A DNA stretch of 64,000 bases, from positions 1,302,001 to 1,366,000 of the forward strand of contig NC_092672.1 in NCBI RefSeq assembly GCF_964355755.1, given 5' to 3'. The DNA is from Antedon mediterranea (taxonomy: Eukaryota > Echinodermata > Crinoidea > Comatulida > Antedonidae). Position numbers and translations under genes: made by a program. The notes under the pieces were generated by a model. The model did not search any database and was not told the origin of the DNA. It was given only the letters and a program-made list of their open reading frames with translations. This document shows, piece by piece, positions 47,546-60,500 of this stretch (within the stretch, counting starts at the first letter, position 1; each line of letters begins with the position of its first letter).

Positions 47546-48483
47546 AAACCCTGTTGTGGTTTATTATGACACGAACACTTGTATAATCTTATTCTATGAG
47601 ACAAATCCAAAATTTGTTGTCAAAGTTCCACATGACATTGTACGAACATTCTGTTTAATGTGGGTCAGAATGTGACGATGTTAGGAAGCCTGAAATCAGC
47701 AAATTACAGGTAAGATGAGATCGAAAAGACTTTGGGCATAACGCAAGAGTTTGTTAGATCTTGTCAGTATTCATTTTCTGCAAATAAAATGACAAATTGA
47801 AAGTGAGGTTATCTTAACTGAAACCTATTACCGATCATCTCAAATTCACAAAATTCCACGTGGCCGCAGCTACGCGCGCACCTATTGAGTTATTCTACGC
47901 ATGATCCGCGTTAGGATGTACGCGCGCAGATAGAGCGTACCACACTGTATGTTGGCGAGCTTTACTTACAGCCAAGGGGACAAATTGTTCTTCTATCGTA
48001 ATCATGTTTTAGAACGGCTATAATCAAGAAATAATAATTTATGTATAAAAATTATTAAAATCATTAAACTAACTGATTACGTCGAAATATTTAAAATATA
48101 GTGTAGGCCTATTCTAAAGCGAAAGAGTTATTGTAATTTTTCTCCAAAATAATGATCTTGATAAACATTACGGCTAATTGTTTAAATGTATTACCGTACT
48201 CTGCTGCTATAATGTAATACAATTATATCTTTAATGGATAACACATTAGCGCGTAGTGCGTACAAATAATGATAAAATTAAATTTAGCCTCAGATTAATT
48301 AAGGCATATAACATAACAATGCTATATTAATTAAAACATCAATATTTCATGGTAGCTTAGTTGTAACATTCAGGAATCTATGAATAATCAATAAAGATGT
48401 ATTGTTCCGAAAAAATTGAAAACAAAATTTACAAATACATTTGAATATAATTCTTATTTAGTTAAATTACGTTTGTTATCGTA

Positions 48484-49123
48484 AGGCTCTGTCCACACTA
48501 TTAAACTAGTTTGCCAAAAAAAGTGTCATGTGCTGAAATATGGTAGTGATATGCCCAAATGTGGTAGTGATATGCCTAAATATGGTAGAGATATGCTCAA
48601 ACATGGTGGTGATATGTCCAAATATGGTAGTGATATGCTCAAATATGGTAGTGATATGCTCAAATATGGTAGTGATATGCTTAAATATGGTAGTGATATG
48701 CCCAAATATGGTAGTGATATGCTCAAATATGGTAGTGATATGCTCAAATATGGTAGTGATATGCTCAAATATGGTAGTGATATGCCCAAATATGGTAGTG
48801 ATATGCTCAAATATGGTAGTGATATGCTCAAATATGGTGGTGATATGCTCAAATATGGTAGTGATATGCTCAAATATGGTAGTGATATGCCCAAATATGG
48901 TAGTGATATGCTCAAATATGGTAGTGATATGCTCAAATATGGTAGTGATATGCTCAAATATGGTAGTGATATGCTCAAATATGGTAGTGATATGCCCAAA
49001 TATGGTAGTGATATGCTCAAATATGGTAGTGATATGCTCAAATATGGTAGTTATATGCTCAAATATGGTAGTGATATGCTCAAATATGGTAGTGATATGA
49101 CGTTATCATGTCCATATATGGGC
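48484..49123 (+). mobile_element. MITE family A, copy 8, internally expanded to ~27 units
   Basis: The left end is AAGGCTCTGTCCACACTATT, followed by the TAGTTTGCC segment, then about 27 tandem 21-bp units (48533-49098), then GACGTTATCATGTCCATATA and TGGGC. The right inverted end is lost. Units alternate GCTCAAATATGG and GCCCAAATATGG; the CCC type recurs at 48701, 48785, 48890 and 48995, i.e. every 84-105 bases. Confidence 0.92.
48533..49098. repeat. 21-bp satellite array inside a MITE
   Basis: The unit is GATATGCTCAAATATGGTAG plus T. Because 21 is a multiple of three and the unit has no stop in several frames, it produces open frames of 171-214 codons on both strands (LKYGSDM, SNMVVIC and SISLPYL repeats). 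These are frame artefacts, not proteins. Confidence 0.95.
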
Positions 49124-51179
49124 TTAAGAAGTAACTTGCCAAACTGTGTTTTGTGTTTGTTTAACTTTAGTTGATTTATTCTATACTTATTATAATGACT
49201 AGAAGTTCCAGTAAAGTAGTAGTTTTTTCTATAATGAGTATATTTATCCAGAAAGGAAATGTCTAAAATCTTTATGTACGTTCTTTTGAAAATATGTAGG
49301 TCTCTACACACACACTATTTTCGTTGATTTCGGCTCTGAACAAAGTGCTATAGATGGTCAGCCGGCATTTAAAATACATTGCTCAAGATTTTAAAGTGTC
49401 GGAGAGAGATACAATACCGAATTATTGTTTTCAACCACACGAACATTCTATATCACTTTTTTAAAACATCAGTATCTTCAATGTAGGGTGATTTCAACAT
49501 AAAAAAACTAATGATTTTAGACAGTAAATCTCTAAAAACGTTTTCGCTATTAACTCATCCCGTTAAATTCCAATTTAAATTCGTTACAACACGAGCGCAA
49601 TGTAATAATAATTACAAGAACAAGTTTTATTATAACGATCTGTTACTAGATATCAATTCATCATATTGTAAAATGAATTTTGAAAAGACAAAGAAATTAA
49701 GGAGGCATTATGTAAAAAATATTGGCAAAATAATAAAATTAAAAATTATATACATCATACATGTTGTGCATTAAAGATTTGTTAATAATGTGATAACTTA
49801 CTGCGAAGTAGGGCAACACATCTGACCAATTAAATCAAATGTTTAAGTTAAGTTTGTTTTTCTATTTGGCAAACACGATGCCACTGACCGATTATGAATC
49901 CTTATAATAATTACCAAAATAAATCTAGAAATACAATATAAACATGTAAGACAATAAACGTACGTGATTGGTCATGACAGTCCCCGTGACAGTCATATGC
50001 CTAAAGAATGCTTTTGTTTTCCATTACGTTAAGTCTAAGAGTTGAAAAACATATAGAACATTTTCATTAATTTTTGAGAATTTTGGAGAAAGAAACATAG
50101 TTTTTAGTGCCTTTTTGGCTTTCATAAATGTGTAGCAAAGGCGGGATTGGGTAGCAGTATTTTGCTACACTGTCCAAATTTTGCCCTGATCGTTACAAAA
50201 TATGTTTAAATAAAATACACTTCAATTGAACATTTGTCATCTGAGAAGTGATTTATTTGTCTATAAAATCTGCTCCGACCCGGCTCAGGAAAATGTCAAT
50301 GTTTTGTGCACGACGCTCCACGCCCTCTTTACTACCGTACGAATGTAGTATACAATAAGGTGGTTATTGTCTGATGGTAACATAACGTGTTTAATAAAAA
50401 TTACGAGTACTTCAATATTGAACTCTTTTGTCGTGAGATATGATTAATAACTACCTTATTAAACTTATTAATATGTTCATACTAAAGGATAAACAATGGT
50501 ATTGATATCAATTAATAGTTTCCTTGATGTTAACCACAAATGGTTTTATATGCATTAACCTTTTGTTTGAAATGGTATATACTCGAGTAGCTCTCGACTA
50601 TTTTGACCCATCTCCGTATAAGTGAAATGGTATCAAACGCCATTTATTAATTAAGTTTTTTTTAACTCATGAACATTAGTTAAACAATCTGAGTTTTGCT
50701 TTATTTTAAAGGCAAAGGGTAAAAAATAATAAATTGAATATACTGTTTATAAAACTCAAATAAATCTATCTCTGCATTAACATTTCGTTGGTGGCGCTAT
50801 TTTTTGGAAAACAAATTTCATTACGTTTATATTTCAGGAAACCTCAGATCTATTTATTTATTTCAATGTTTTTAGAGTCAAAACTGTTTTTATTTTTGTT
50901 ATTGGGGTACAATAGAGGAACTTAATAAGTCAGCATATTTTCAATCATAGCTACAGCGTAGAAATAAGCCGTACAACTTAAGAAAGACCAACCCATATCA
51001 ACAAATAAAATGTAAAACTAAACGATATAAAAATAGCCCTTTGCCATACCTAATTAATCTGTTGAATAATAAAGAATAATTACATTTAGTTGCCGTTATC
51101 AAACAATGTGAAATGATACATACGTTTTAATACAGCTATTTTATTAGGCCATGATTCGTAACAATTTTCATATTTTGTA

Positions 51180-51325
51180 CTTTACCTGATTCCATTTTAA
51201 TGTTATAGATGTTCTTTTTATGTGATAACTTTTTTATATGTGAAATATTTTGTAAAATTATACACAATTTAGCCTTTGGCTACAATGTAGATTTTCGTTT
51301 TATTGAATAAACCTTGAAAAAAACA
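51180..51325 (+). mobile_element. Retroelement-like 3' end
   Basis: ACAATTTAGCCTTTGGCTAC, then GTTTTATTGAATAAACCTTGAAAAAAA: a small hairpin, a polyadenylation-like word and an A-run, as in LINE 3' UTRs. No coding part is attached. Confidence 0.45.
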
Positions 51326-52410
51326 ATAGATCTAAATGAAGCCTGTAAATCAAATCTTTATTTTCCCCCATATTTGTGTACATGGCAAAAATGTTTTCCT
51401 CGACAGAAAATTATGGTAAAACAAACAAAACATTCAACGCCTAGCGATATGAATATATATTTTTTAAATTTTAATTTTTAATTCTTAACTTTTTAATTTG
51501 CTTGTATTTCATTCTAACTTTGTATAAAATGTTTGTATCTTCCGGATGTTTCCAATGATGCCCATTTGAACCATACATTTAGTACAAAACTACTAAACGA
51601 CAAATTGAGTAGTTTGACGTAAGATTATGCTTTTTTGGAGTCGTTTGCAAAAGTTGATAGAGAAAGGCGTACTAACGGGAGAGCTAAGGGCACTGCAGTG
51701 GGACACTAACGAGCATTTGGTAACGTCAGTTAAAATATAAATGTGTTTTGGGCTGAACACAACTATTTTATTACCTGCTATTGTACTTAACTTGTCAATA
51801 AAGTAACTTAAAGACGATTTATTTGCTCAAAAGTAAAAATGAAAGAAGACAAATAAGTGTAGGCCTAACTGATAAATAATATTCACACATTGTTTAGTGG
51901 TAGTTGTTTATTCCTGACGAGAAAAATAGTTTAACATATTTTAATTGTAATGTATGATGTATTTATTGTTTTGTCGATGTGCATCGAACACAATAGAAGA
52001 TGGAGAAGTTGAAATGGGTTTAATTTAACCGATTTGTCTGCGCGAGAGGTCGAATCTCGAACTATGGCTACGATACAATACTATATTAATGTCACTTTTG
52101 GAAATACAAAAGTAAAACTGATGCTAAAACAAGTGAAACAATATACAGACGTAAAAAACAGTCAACACATAAGGTATTGCACAAGAAATCATTTGTCAAT
52201 AATAGTATTATGTGTGAGTGAATTAATTTCTTAATCTAGCTCTAACTTAAACTTTTCAGAGCCTATATGATTCGCGTATCAATTCAATTCAATTCAATTT
52301 CTTTATTGCTGCAAATGCCACTAAGAGCTAATATCCGATTAAACATACTACATCATACAAACATATACATACTTCGTATCGATGGTACCAGGTTTTTCAA
52401 GCACGAGGGA

Positions 52411-53085
52411 TACCGTAAATCTTATAACTGTAACAACCCTGGGTTATTATTCTTTGTTTGTTTTTAGAGTGAGTTACTAATTAGAAGGGGAGTTACTATT
52501 AAAGTAGTGGGTTACTATTAATAATCTTAAATTAGGCACCTGGAAATAGTAACCCACCCCAACTTTTCCGGTCAGCAACTCATTTGGTTGAACTCTAACT
52601 TTATTTTATAAACTGAAAACACCAAATCCTCCCCTACTCCCGAGATCAACATGCATTATTTCCTTATTTTCAAAAATACGGCTGCATCATAAGTTTTTGT
52701 GACACTAGTATTAACCCACATGGGTTACTATTACAGTAGTGGGTTATTATTATAGATTGACTCATAAGGTGGGTTACTATTAGAGGGTGGGTTACTATTA
52801 GAGTGTGGGTTACTATTAGAGGGTGGGTTACTATTAGAGAGTGGGTTACTATTAGAGTGTGGGTTACTATTAGAGGGTGGGTTACTATTAGAGGGTGGGT
52901 TACTATTAGAGGGTGGGTTACTATTAGAGTGTGGGTTACTATTAGAGAGTGGGTTACTATTAGAGTAGTGGGTTACTATTAGAGGGTGGGTTACTATTAG
53001 AGTGTGGGTTACTATTAGAGTGTGGGTTACTATTAGAGGATGGGTTACTATTAGAGTGTGGGTTACTATTAGAAGATTTACGGTA
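52411..53085. mobile_element. Possible element with TACCGTAAATCT inverted ends enclosing an 18-bp array
   Basis: TACCGTAAATCT (52411-52422) and AGATTTACGGTA (53074-53085) are exact inverses bounding the whole GTGGGTTACTATTAGAG array and a short inverted copy of it (AATAGTAACCCACCCC at 52546-52561). There is no coding capacity. The ends may be terminal inverted repeats or coincidental. Confidence 0.5.
52771..53073. repeat. 18-bp minisatellite, ~17 copies
   Basis: The unit is GTGGGTTACTATTAGAG followed by one variable base (G, T or A), with one unit extended by TA near 52965. The minus strand reads as an SNSNPH/SNSNPP repeat over part of the array; this has no gene context. Confidence 0.95.
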
Positions 53086-53599
53086 CTCGCATTTTGTAAT
53101 ATTTAGACTAGAGCTATATAGATTTTTTAACAAAATTAGCAAGTGTCGCTCGAACATTACATGCAGAACACGATTGTTTATAAGCACACAAAAATAACTC
53201 AGTTTAAGTAAAACATACAGTACATATTTGGATTTAACCGACCTTTCGATAATTGGTCTATTTTGGAGATTACTTAAGCTATGTTTAAAACTGACACATT
53301 AAACACGTTAATAAAATCTATTTAAATAACAATAGTTGAATGAACGGTTGAGGTTGTTCACCATAGCACGCCAAGCACTCTCTGCTGTATCATAAATGCA
53401 ACCATTCAATCAAATGTATTTCAAAAACAGACAGAGAAAGTCACAACATATCTCGTTATAAGAGGCGCCTTTTCTAATTCTTTTCGGGAAATTAATTTGA
53501 TTTTAAAAGTACAATTTGTCATTATTTCGTAATGCCACACAACGTTAATTGTCATCGCCTACTAGGTCAAAGGCCAAATAAGCTATTTGTTAGCCTAGT

Positions 53600-53960
53600 T
53601 CTTCCAGACTTGTTCCTATCTTCTTTTCAATCATAATATCCCACGTGTTACCAGAATTTGGAATAACTTACCCAGTGAAATCCGCAACTTAAATATTTCT
53701 GTTAGTTCTTTTAAAACCAAATTACTTAATTATCTCAATATTTATTTTTTAAATAATTTTGATATTGAAAATGTGTGTAGTTGGTCGCTTTCTTGTCGAT
53801 GCTTTTATTGTAGAACGTAATTTATTTATTTTTCTCTGTTCTGGGTTGACCAACTAGCATAGGTGTTTAGCACCTGTTTGGTCTTTCCGTGTCGTAATTG
53901 TTTTGTCTTCTTTGTTATGTATATGGCAGAAATTGAATAAATAAAAAAAAATAAAAAATT
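53600..53960 (+). pseudogene. LINE reverse transcriptase C-terminus and 3' UTR remnant
   Basis: From 53646 one frame reads RVTRIWNNLPSEIRNLNIS then SFKTKLLNYL, the typical (R/K)(I/V)WN.LP.EIR...S...FK..L..YL end of a non-LTR reverse transcriptase. It is followed by a 3' UTR with GGTTGACCAACTAGCATAGG and a tail GAATAAATAAAAAAAAATAAA. The upstream coding part is missing, so this is a dead copy, distinct from the one at 42780. Confidence 0.75.
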
Positions 53961-54803
53961 CTGGCAGTAAGTCCATGTATTTCTTATCATTCCTCGTTCA
54001 AATAATGTACTCACTATTGTAATTGGGTTAAAAAAAGTACGCAGACGGAAGAGGTAGTTTTTAAGTACAGTATTGGGTATCATGTATTAGCTCTTTAACA
54101 TTTAAAATCAAGACAAAGCAATTAAAACCGTAAAAATTGAAAAAAAAAATGTTGTGTGAAAAGTCATTGATATCATCGTAGAGGGGGCAATAACAATAAG
54201 TTCTTATGCCGTACTCGACGCAACACACAAGCAATGGAGCTTCTCAACTGTCGCATTGTGATTGTTCAAATAGTAGTCGTCGTTAGATACGTTTGTTAAT
54301 ATGCTTAAGATTTTGTTTGTAATCCGTAACCTACATTAAAAGACTTTTTTTTCATAGGTATAGAACTATTTCATTGACGATGAATTATCATACAGTAGTT
54401 ATAAATTTGTTTTTGTATTTCATGAGTGTGTCCCTCCTTCAACTGTATTCCTTATGATTTACGTTTTTGTATTACTACCCTAAAACAATGAAATGACAGT
54501 TTCAAAATAAAAAGAAATTGTTACCGGACGTACCGAATAACGCTACAAACGGAAACAGTATTGTTGTGCATTGTACCAAAATAAAGTTTACAACAGTTAA
54601 CTAGGAGGCGTTCCATAGTCATGGTGGTGTGCGTCTACGTTTAACTAGCTAATCACTATGGGCGCTTATTGTCACGAGACACTAAAGTAAATAGCGCGTA
54701 AAAAGACCCGAGCGTGGTTACAAAGCAGTTGGCGCGTTACGATCACCAATGCCCTACAATACTGAGTCAAGAATGAAGTCACAGATCAACAACGGCAACG
54801 TGA

Positions 54804-54811
54804 TATAAATA
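54804..54811 (+). promoter_or_regulatory. Candidate TATA box of the TSP1-repeat gene
   Basis: TATAAATA lies 176 bases before the ATG at 54980. It would place transcription start near 54835 and give a 5' UTR of about 145 bases with no intron. No initiator was identified. Confidence 0.35.
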
Positions 54812-54979
54812 GGCCTTATACTATTATTACTTTAAAACATGCCATTGATATATTATAACTACCGGTCACACTACAGACATCCGATTGGTTGATATCCTGT
54901 TAAAAGGGAAACCATTGAAAAGAAAACAGGTAATGAAGTGTATGATATGGTGTAAGTAAACGATTAAACGTTCGCAAAA

Positions 54980-57536
54980 ATGCAGATACTAAAAAAATGG
55001 TTAATAGTACTTTTTCTACTATTCCTTGTCTGCACACAAGGGTCCTCGTTTCGTCGTCGAAGAAGACGCAGGCGTCGCTCACCGCCTGTGGTTAATTGTG
55101 CATGGGGCCCGTGGACTGAGGGACCGTGTAGTCATGCCTGTGAAAACAGTGGAACATTAACTAGACGAAGGGTGCAAACTACCCATGCTTCAGGTGGAGG
55201 CCTACAATGCAAAGGAGATGGGGTTGAAACTATACGTTGCAATAGGTTTTGTTATAATGGTGGAACTCCTTCCGAAGAGGGCTGCTCATGTAAAGATCCT
55301 TACTATGGTACATGCTGTGACAACTGTACTTCAACACAGTGTGAATGGAGTGAGTGGGGAAGTTGGTCGGAATGTACGCCTAATTGTGGAGTTAACCGAT
55401 ATAAGATACGTAACAGAGATATCATGAAAGAAGCAGTATGTGGAGGTGCACCGTGTAATGGAACCTCAACAGAAAGAAATGAGTGTGAACCACTTTGTTT
55501 AAATAATGGTCTTATTATAAATGATAAATGCAAATGCACTACACCGTACAGTGGTGACTGTTGCGAAGTGTGCAATGCAGTGGATTGTACATGGACTCAA
55601 TGGGGTGAATGGGCAAGTTGTGATCCACTGTGCGGAGTAGATCGTCAACGAACAAGAGAAAGAAGACAGAACCCTTCAATATGTGGGGGTAATCCATGTG
55701 TAGGCCTTCATTTAGAAACTGAAGATTGTGAACCTTTATGTTATAATGGCGGCGTACCTTCTGGTGGTAGCTGCAGCTGTACACAAGAATACACGGGCCA
55801 ATGTTGTGATTCATGTGTGTCATTGAATTGTACCTGGGGTCCATGGACGCTATGGTCACCTTGTCAACCACCTTGTGGTAACAACCGTACTAGAACTCGC
55901 CAACGTGCTATATTACATCAGGCAAAATGTGGTGGTATCTGTGATACTGATCTTGCACAAGAAACGGAACAATGTGGGTCATATTGTCTACATGGAGGGA
56001 CTCCTATGAATGGGTACTGTGAGTGTGATACACCTTTCTCGGGCACATGCTGTGACGTGTGTGCTGCAGTAAATTGCCAATGGAGTCATTGGGGAAGGTG
56101 GTCTGCTTGTGATCCAGTTTGTGGGGCTGTGAGAAATAGGACACGATCTATGTTCATTGCAGAACATCCTCAATGTGGTGGAAACGAATGTGGGCAGCAA
56201 CCTGTAGAGACGACTATGTGTGAATCCTTATGTTTTCACGAAGGAACAGCAATTGGAGACCATTGTTATTGTAAGCCATCGTTCACTGGAAGTTGCTGCC
56301 ATGTATGTGCACCTACTGACTGTGTCTGGGAAGAATGGAGTAGTTGGTCACCGTGTGCTCCGGAATGTGGCACACAGCGCATACAGACACGGACAAGACG
56401 AATATTGACCCCAGAAAGTTGTGGTGGACTTGAGTGTATTGGAGAAACATTTCAAAATCAAACATGTTCTTCAATTTGTTTCAATGGTGGTACACCAGAC
56501 GATAACCAATGTCTGTGTCCTCCGTCCTTCAATGGAGAATGTTGTGGGTCGTGTGAACCAAAGGATTGCCATTGGGAAACGTGGCAGGAATGGTCAGCTT
56601 GTCAACCTCAGTGTGGAAGGAATCGACAAAAGAAAAGAATTAGAACGATTCTTGCTCACGCAACATGTGAAGGATTATGTCCTGGTTCTAGTACAGATGT
56701 CGTAAGCTGTAATGACACATGTGACCATGACGGTACACCAATGGATGGCTATTGTTTATGTCAAAGGCCATTTTCTGGAACGTGCTGTGAGCAATGCATT
56801 CTCTCGGATTGTCAACTGTCATCGTGGAGTCAATGGTCAGAATGCTCTCCAGAATGCGGAGTTAACAGAACGAGAACGAGAATAAGATCAGTCGAGCACG
56901 AGGCTGAATGCGGTGGATTGACATGCGCAGATGACCTGACAGATCTTGAGTCGTGTTCTTCTCTATGTTTCCACGGAGGCGTGGCTACCGGCGACACGTG
57001 TAGTTGCCATTCTCCTTACAAAGGTGCCTGCTGTATACAATGTGATCCCACAGATTGCACATTTTCGGAGTGGTCTTCTTGGTCTGACTGTCTACCAATC
57101 TGTGGAAATAATAGGTCTCAGCAAAGAACTAGATACGTAACAACGCCACAAAGCTGTGGCGGGCAGTGTGTTAGTAATACTACGGTAAGCAGACCTTGTA
57201 AGCCTATCTGCTACAATGCTGGCATATCGATTTCATCTGGCGAGTGTCAATGTAAAGTACCGTTTACTGGATCATGCTGTGAAACCTGTCATTCTGTTAA
57301 CTGCACGTGGGGAACTTGGCAGCCTTGGTCAGAATGTCAACCAAAATGTGGAAGTTCCCGTCAGAGGAGTCGAATACGAACTTTGGAAAGTCAGCCCATC
57401 TGTGGTGGAACCTGTTCTGGTTCTCCAATTGAAACCGATACTTGTGAAGATCTTTGCTTTAATGGTGGAACCCCTGTTGATGGGCATTGTCAGTGTCCAT
57501 TTCCCTTTTCGACAATTTCTTGTTGTAAATCTTCTG
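54980..57536 (+). CDS. TSP1-repeat gene exon 1: signal peptide, Arg run and ten TSP1/EGF-like modules
   Basis: 852 codons plus one base, ending ...ISCCKSS before a GTAGGT donor; reading on past it gives only ten more codons before a stop. The ten modules begin at CAWGPW, CEWSEW, CTWTQW, CTWGPW, CQWSHW, CVWEEW, CHWETW, CQLSSW, CTFSEW and CTWGTW. Modules 8 and 9 lack the first Trp. Module 1 is the most divergent (CSHAC without the usual G). Confidence 0.92.
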
Positions 57537-60500
57537 GTAGGTTGTTTTTAATCAACATTTTGGACTAAATCCAATAATATACATTCACAATGTATTAATT
57601 TAGCCTTGTTTGTTTATGTAAGAGTATGATTTAAGTAAACTTGTACTTTTGGTAAATGGTAACCATAAGAACTGAACTGCTACATTTTGCTTTTAAGTTT
57701 TTCTTACAATCATTACTTATTACATTGCTTAGTTTACATATTTTGAATAATGTGTTTGGTTCTTATTTATTTAACAAGATGGCGACCCCTGTATTTACCA
57801 CTCTCTTGTCAACGACCGTTGGAGAAGTGTTGGTAACTCAGAGCTCATTCACAGATCATCATCGTGCGATGTAAATATGACGTCGGAAATTTGGTATCGG
57901 TTCAAAAGTATTAGCGGGGAGCAAATAATTGACAGATGCGTGACTATCAACAAATGTGGCGTACATTTTCCAATATGGTTGAAGGGTAAGTGTGTATCGT
58001 TGAACCCATAAGCTGTGTATCCATGAGTGGATGCTGTCATGGGAAATGTAGGTGTTCAATCAAAGAATCGTGAATATGATGGACTTTTAATTTAAGCCTA
58101 GTTATTCTACACTACCAAACTTTACCGAACATTTGTTTGCAAACATCAAATTTGCCAACGTTTGGTGGTACATGTGTGTCTACACTATACTGGAGGTCCA
58201 TTACACTTTACAGTACTGTGTCTACACTATACTGGAGGTCCATTACACTTTACAGTAGGCCTACTGTAGGTCATTAAACATTAGAAGAATAATGTAATTG
58301 CAGAGCAACAAAAAGGTTTGCTCGTTTTACAGTACATTAATAAATAACGTAGGCCTCTTTTATGGAGGCTTTTCTACAGTTAATTGGCCCATTCTATTTG
58401 TGTCGAAAATACATCACTCTCTATTGTACTGTATGTAAATGTACTTCGTAATCCTTAAAATCGAACGTATGCACATTATACAGGAAGACATCCGGTTGAC
58501 ACTGGTAACGAAGTTGAGAGACACGCATGCGTCAGCAAGAGTGAGGATGGCATCACAAAATGCTGTGAGCATAAGAAACCTATCAAAATCAAAAAGTGCT
58601 CCGATTTCTACATTTACAAGTTGGCCTCAGTCCGTTCATGTGATGAGGGATATTGTTCTGGTAAGTTGACCAATGGTCAGCGTCTACTCTACAGTGTTAA
58701 TAATAATATTCTAATTTGTAAATCGCCTAATGATGTTAAACCTCTAAGCGCTGTACATTATTATCATCATGTTGGATCAAACACGTGTACACGTGTATTC
58801 TATTACTTCTGATTTATTAAATATAAGAAATGTGTGCATTAATTAATAAAACTGATTGCGTGTTAATAAATACAGTATAAGCAAATGTAAACTAAACATT
58901 CCTTTTTCAAAAAAACATAAAGTATCAGGAAGTAAGCTTTGGTAACTTTAAAACTTATTTTAAAATGATGATTTCTTTGTTATAGGTGAGGAAGCACCGT
59001 GTCCACCAGGTACCAGTTCCCCAAATGGATATACTCCGAATTGTTTAGGTAGGTTCACTACTTTGCCCCAAATGTAAGTTAAGTTATTTGAATGTAACAA
59101 ATATTACAATACCAATGGTTCATAAAGAGTATCTCAGTTTAAAGAATACAAAATTCAAACGATATGCAATAGGGCCTACCATTAAAAATGTCAATTGATC
59201 CTTCGCATTTCGTAAAATAACGACGTCACACAACATGACGTACTTTTGAAATGGAAATTGTGAGATTTTCGTCGCGTTTTGGAAGTACTGTACTGTATGT
59301 AGCCTAAAAAGTTAGCAACGGTACATTGTGAAGTTTCAGACTAAAGATGGCGACAAACATAACTTAAATGATACGAACAAATGCTGATGCTGAGGATCAC
59401 AGGAAATAACAGGTAAATTACAACAACCCTGGAGAAATATTTATACAATGACCTTCGACTTAATATTGGCAAAAAAAATATTTGGCACGCATAGCGTTTC
59501 ATACGTAAAAGACGAGTTGAAAATCGGAAAACCGACTGATGGAAAACAACAATAAAAAACAATATTTAGAAACTAAAGAGTCAAAGTCTATCTTACGACC
59601 AGGCATACTACACTAATCTCTGATAGTCTTAGTTGTCTTTAGACTTATTAAAGAACCACAATAATTGATGGATATTTAAAATAAGCCTACCTTATTTAGT
59701 TGAAATGTTATTAAAAATAACCACTACTTTCTTCGCTCGAGCTCGATTGTCTGAATATATAACGCCCTCTATAATTAGGCATGGCGCATGACTTGGGTTA
59801 GGGTATTGTTGGGGAAGCTAAAAATGCAACTGCTGTTGATAATCCTTTTTAAAGTGATATTATAATTTTTGCATGCAAACGTAGCTTGCGCATTGCGTAT
59901 GTAAAATTGTATTTATACACATAGTTAACACTTCATACTCACGTTTGTTGTAGTTGTCATTCTACTCATCTTTATCGATAGGCCTACTAAAATTCTGTTT
60001 GATTTTTAAGCCCCTCCTCCGGAGTTGTCCGAACCTGAGCTGTACATAAAGGAGACTTCTGATGGCTTCCATCTTACCTGCGTGTTTTCGTACCCGGATT
60101 CTAATAATGTCTCATTTGATGTGATATGGTCATCAGAGAAGGACGAACTTTATAGAGAAACTTTATCGCAATCTAGAAAATCGATATTACATAAAGACAA
60201 AATTGACGATACTCATCTTTTGGTGAGTTCTTCTTTTTCATCGAAATAAACCAGTTTCTAATTATTTGCTTTATTGGTTATCCGCACTTGGCGGATAACC
60301 CCTTGTTTACCTTTTTTATCAATAAACATTCATTAGTTTTTGTTGTTTGTACTGTATGTTGTACGAGGGCTCTAAATTATTTATTCTATACAGAAACTGA
60401 ATGCCTCCTGCCTCAATAAATATGGCAATTGAAATATAGAAACAGTAACTTCTTCTTTATAACAAAATATCATTTTAACCAAGTGAATTTATTCCGGAGT

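Larger units (their letters stand above)
41133..54979. other. Intergenic region between the somatostatin-type and TSP1-repeat genes
   Basis: No supported host gene. Open frames of 91-121 codons at 45519-45794 and 46171-46536 (minus) have no recognisable motif or splice context. Contents are LINE fragments, MITEs and satellites listed separately; 49200-51150 and 51330-52260 show nothing specific. Confidence 0.5.

Noticed and set aside
48526-49174. Open frames of 171-214 codons on both strands (YGSDMLK-, MVVICSN- and ISLPYLS-type repeats)
   Set aside because: They are the 21-bp satellite read in different frames; the length is a multiple of three and the unit lacks stops. No start context, splice sites or homologous protein.
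52960-53187. SNSNPHSNSNPP repeat open frame, minus strand
   Set aside because: It is the 18-bp minisatellite read through; no gene context.
54900-55082. 60-codon open frame antisense to the TSP1-repeat gene start
   Set aside because: Shadow of the signal-peptide and arginine-rich coding sequence.
57537-57568. Intronless 862-residue protein ending at 57568
   Set aside because: Reading through the GTAGGT donor gives only ten more unrelated codons and a stop. Splicing to 57779 restores a D8C domain in phase, so the longer spliced product is preferred; an unspliced secreted form remains conceivable.
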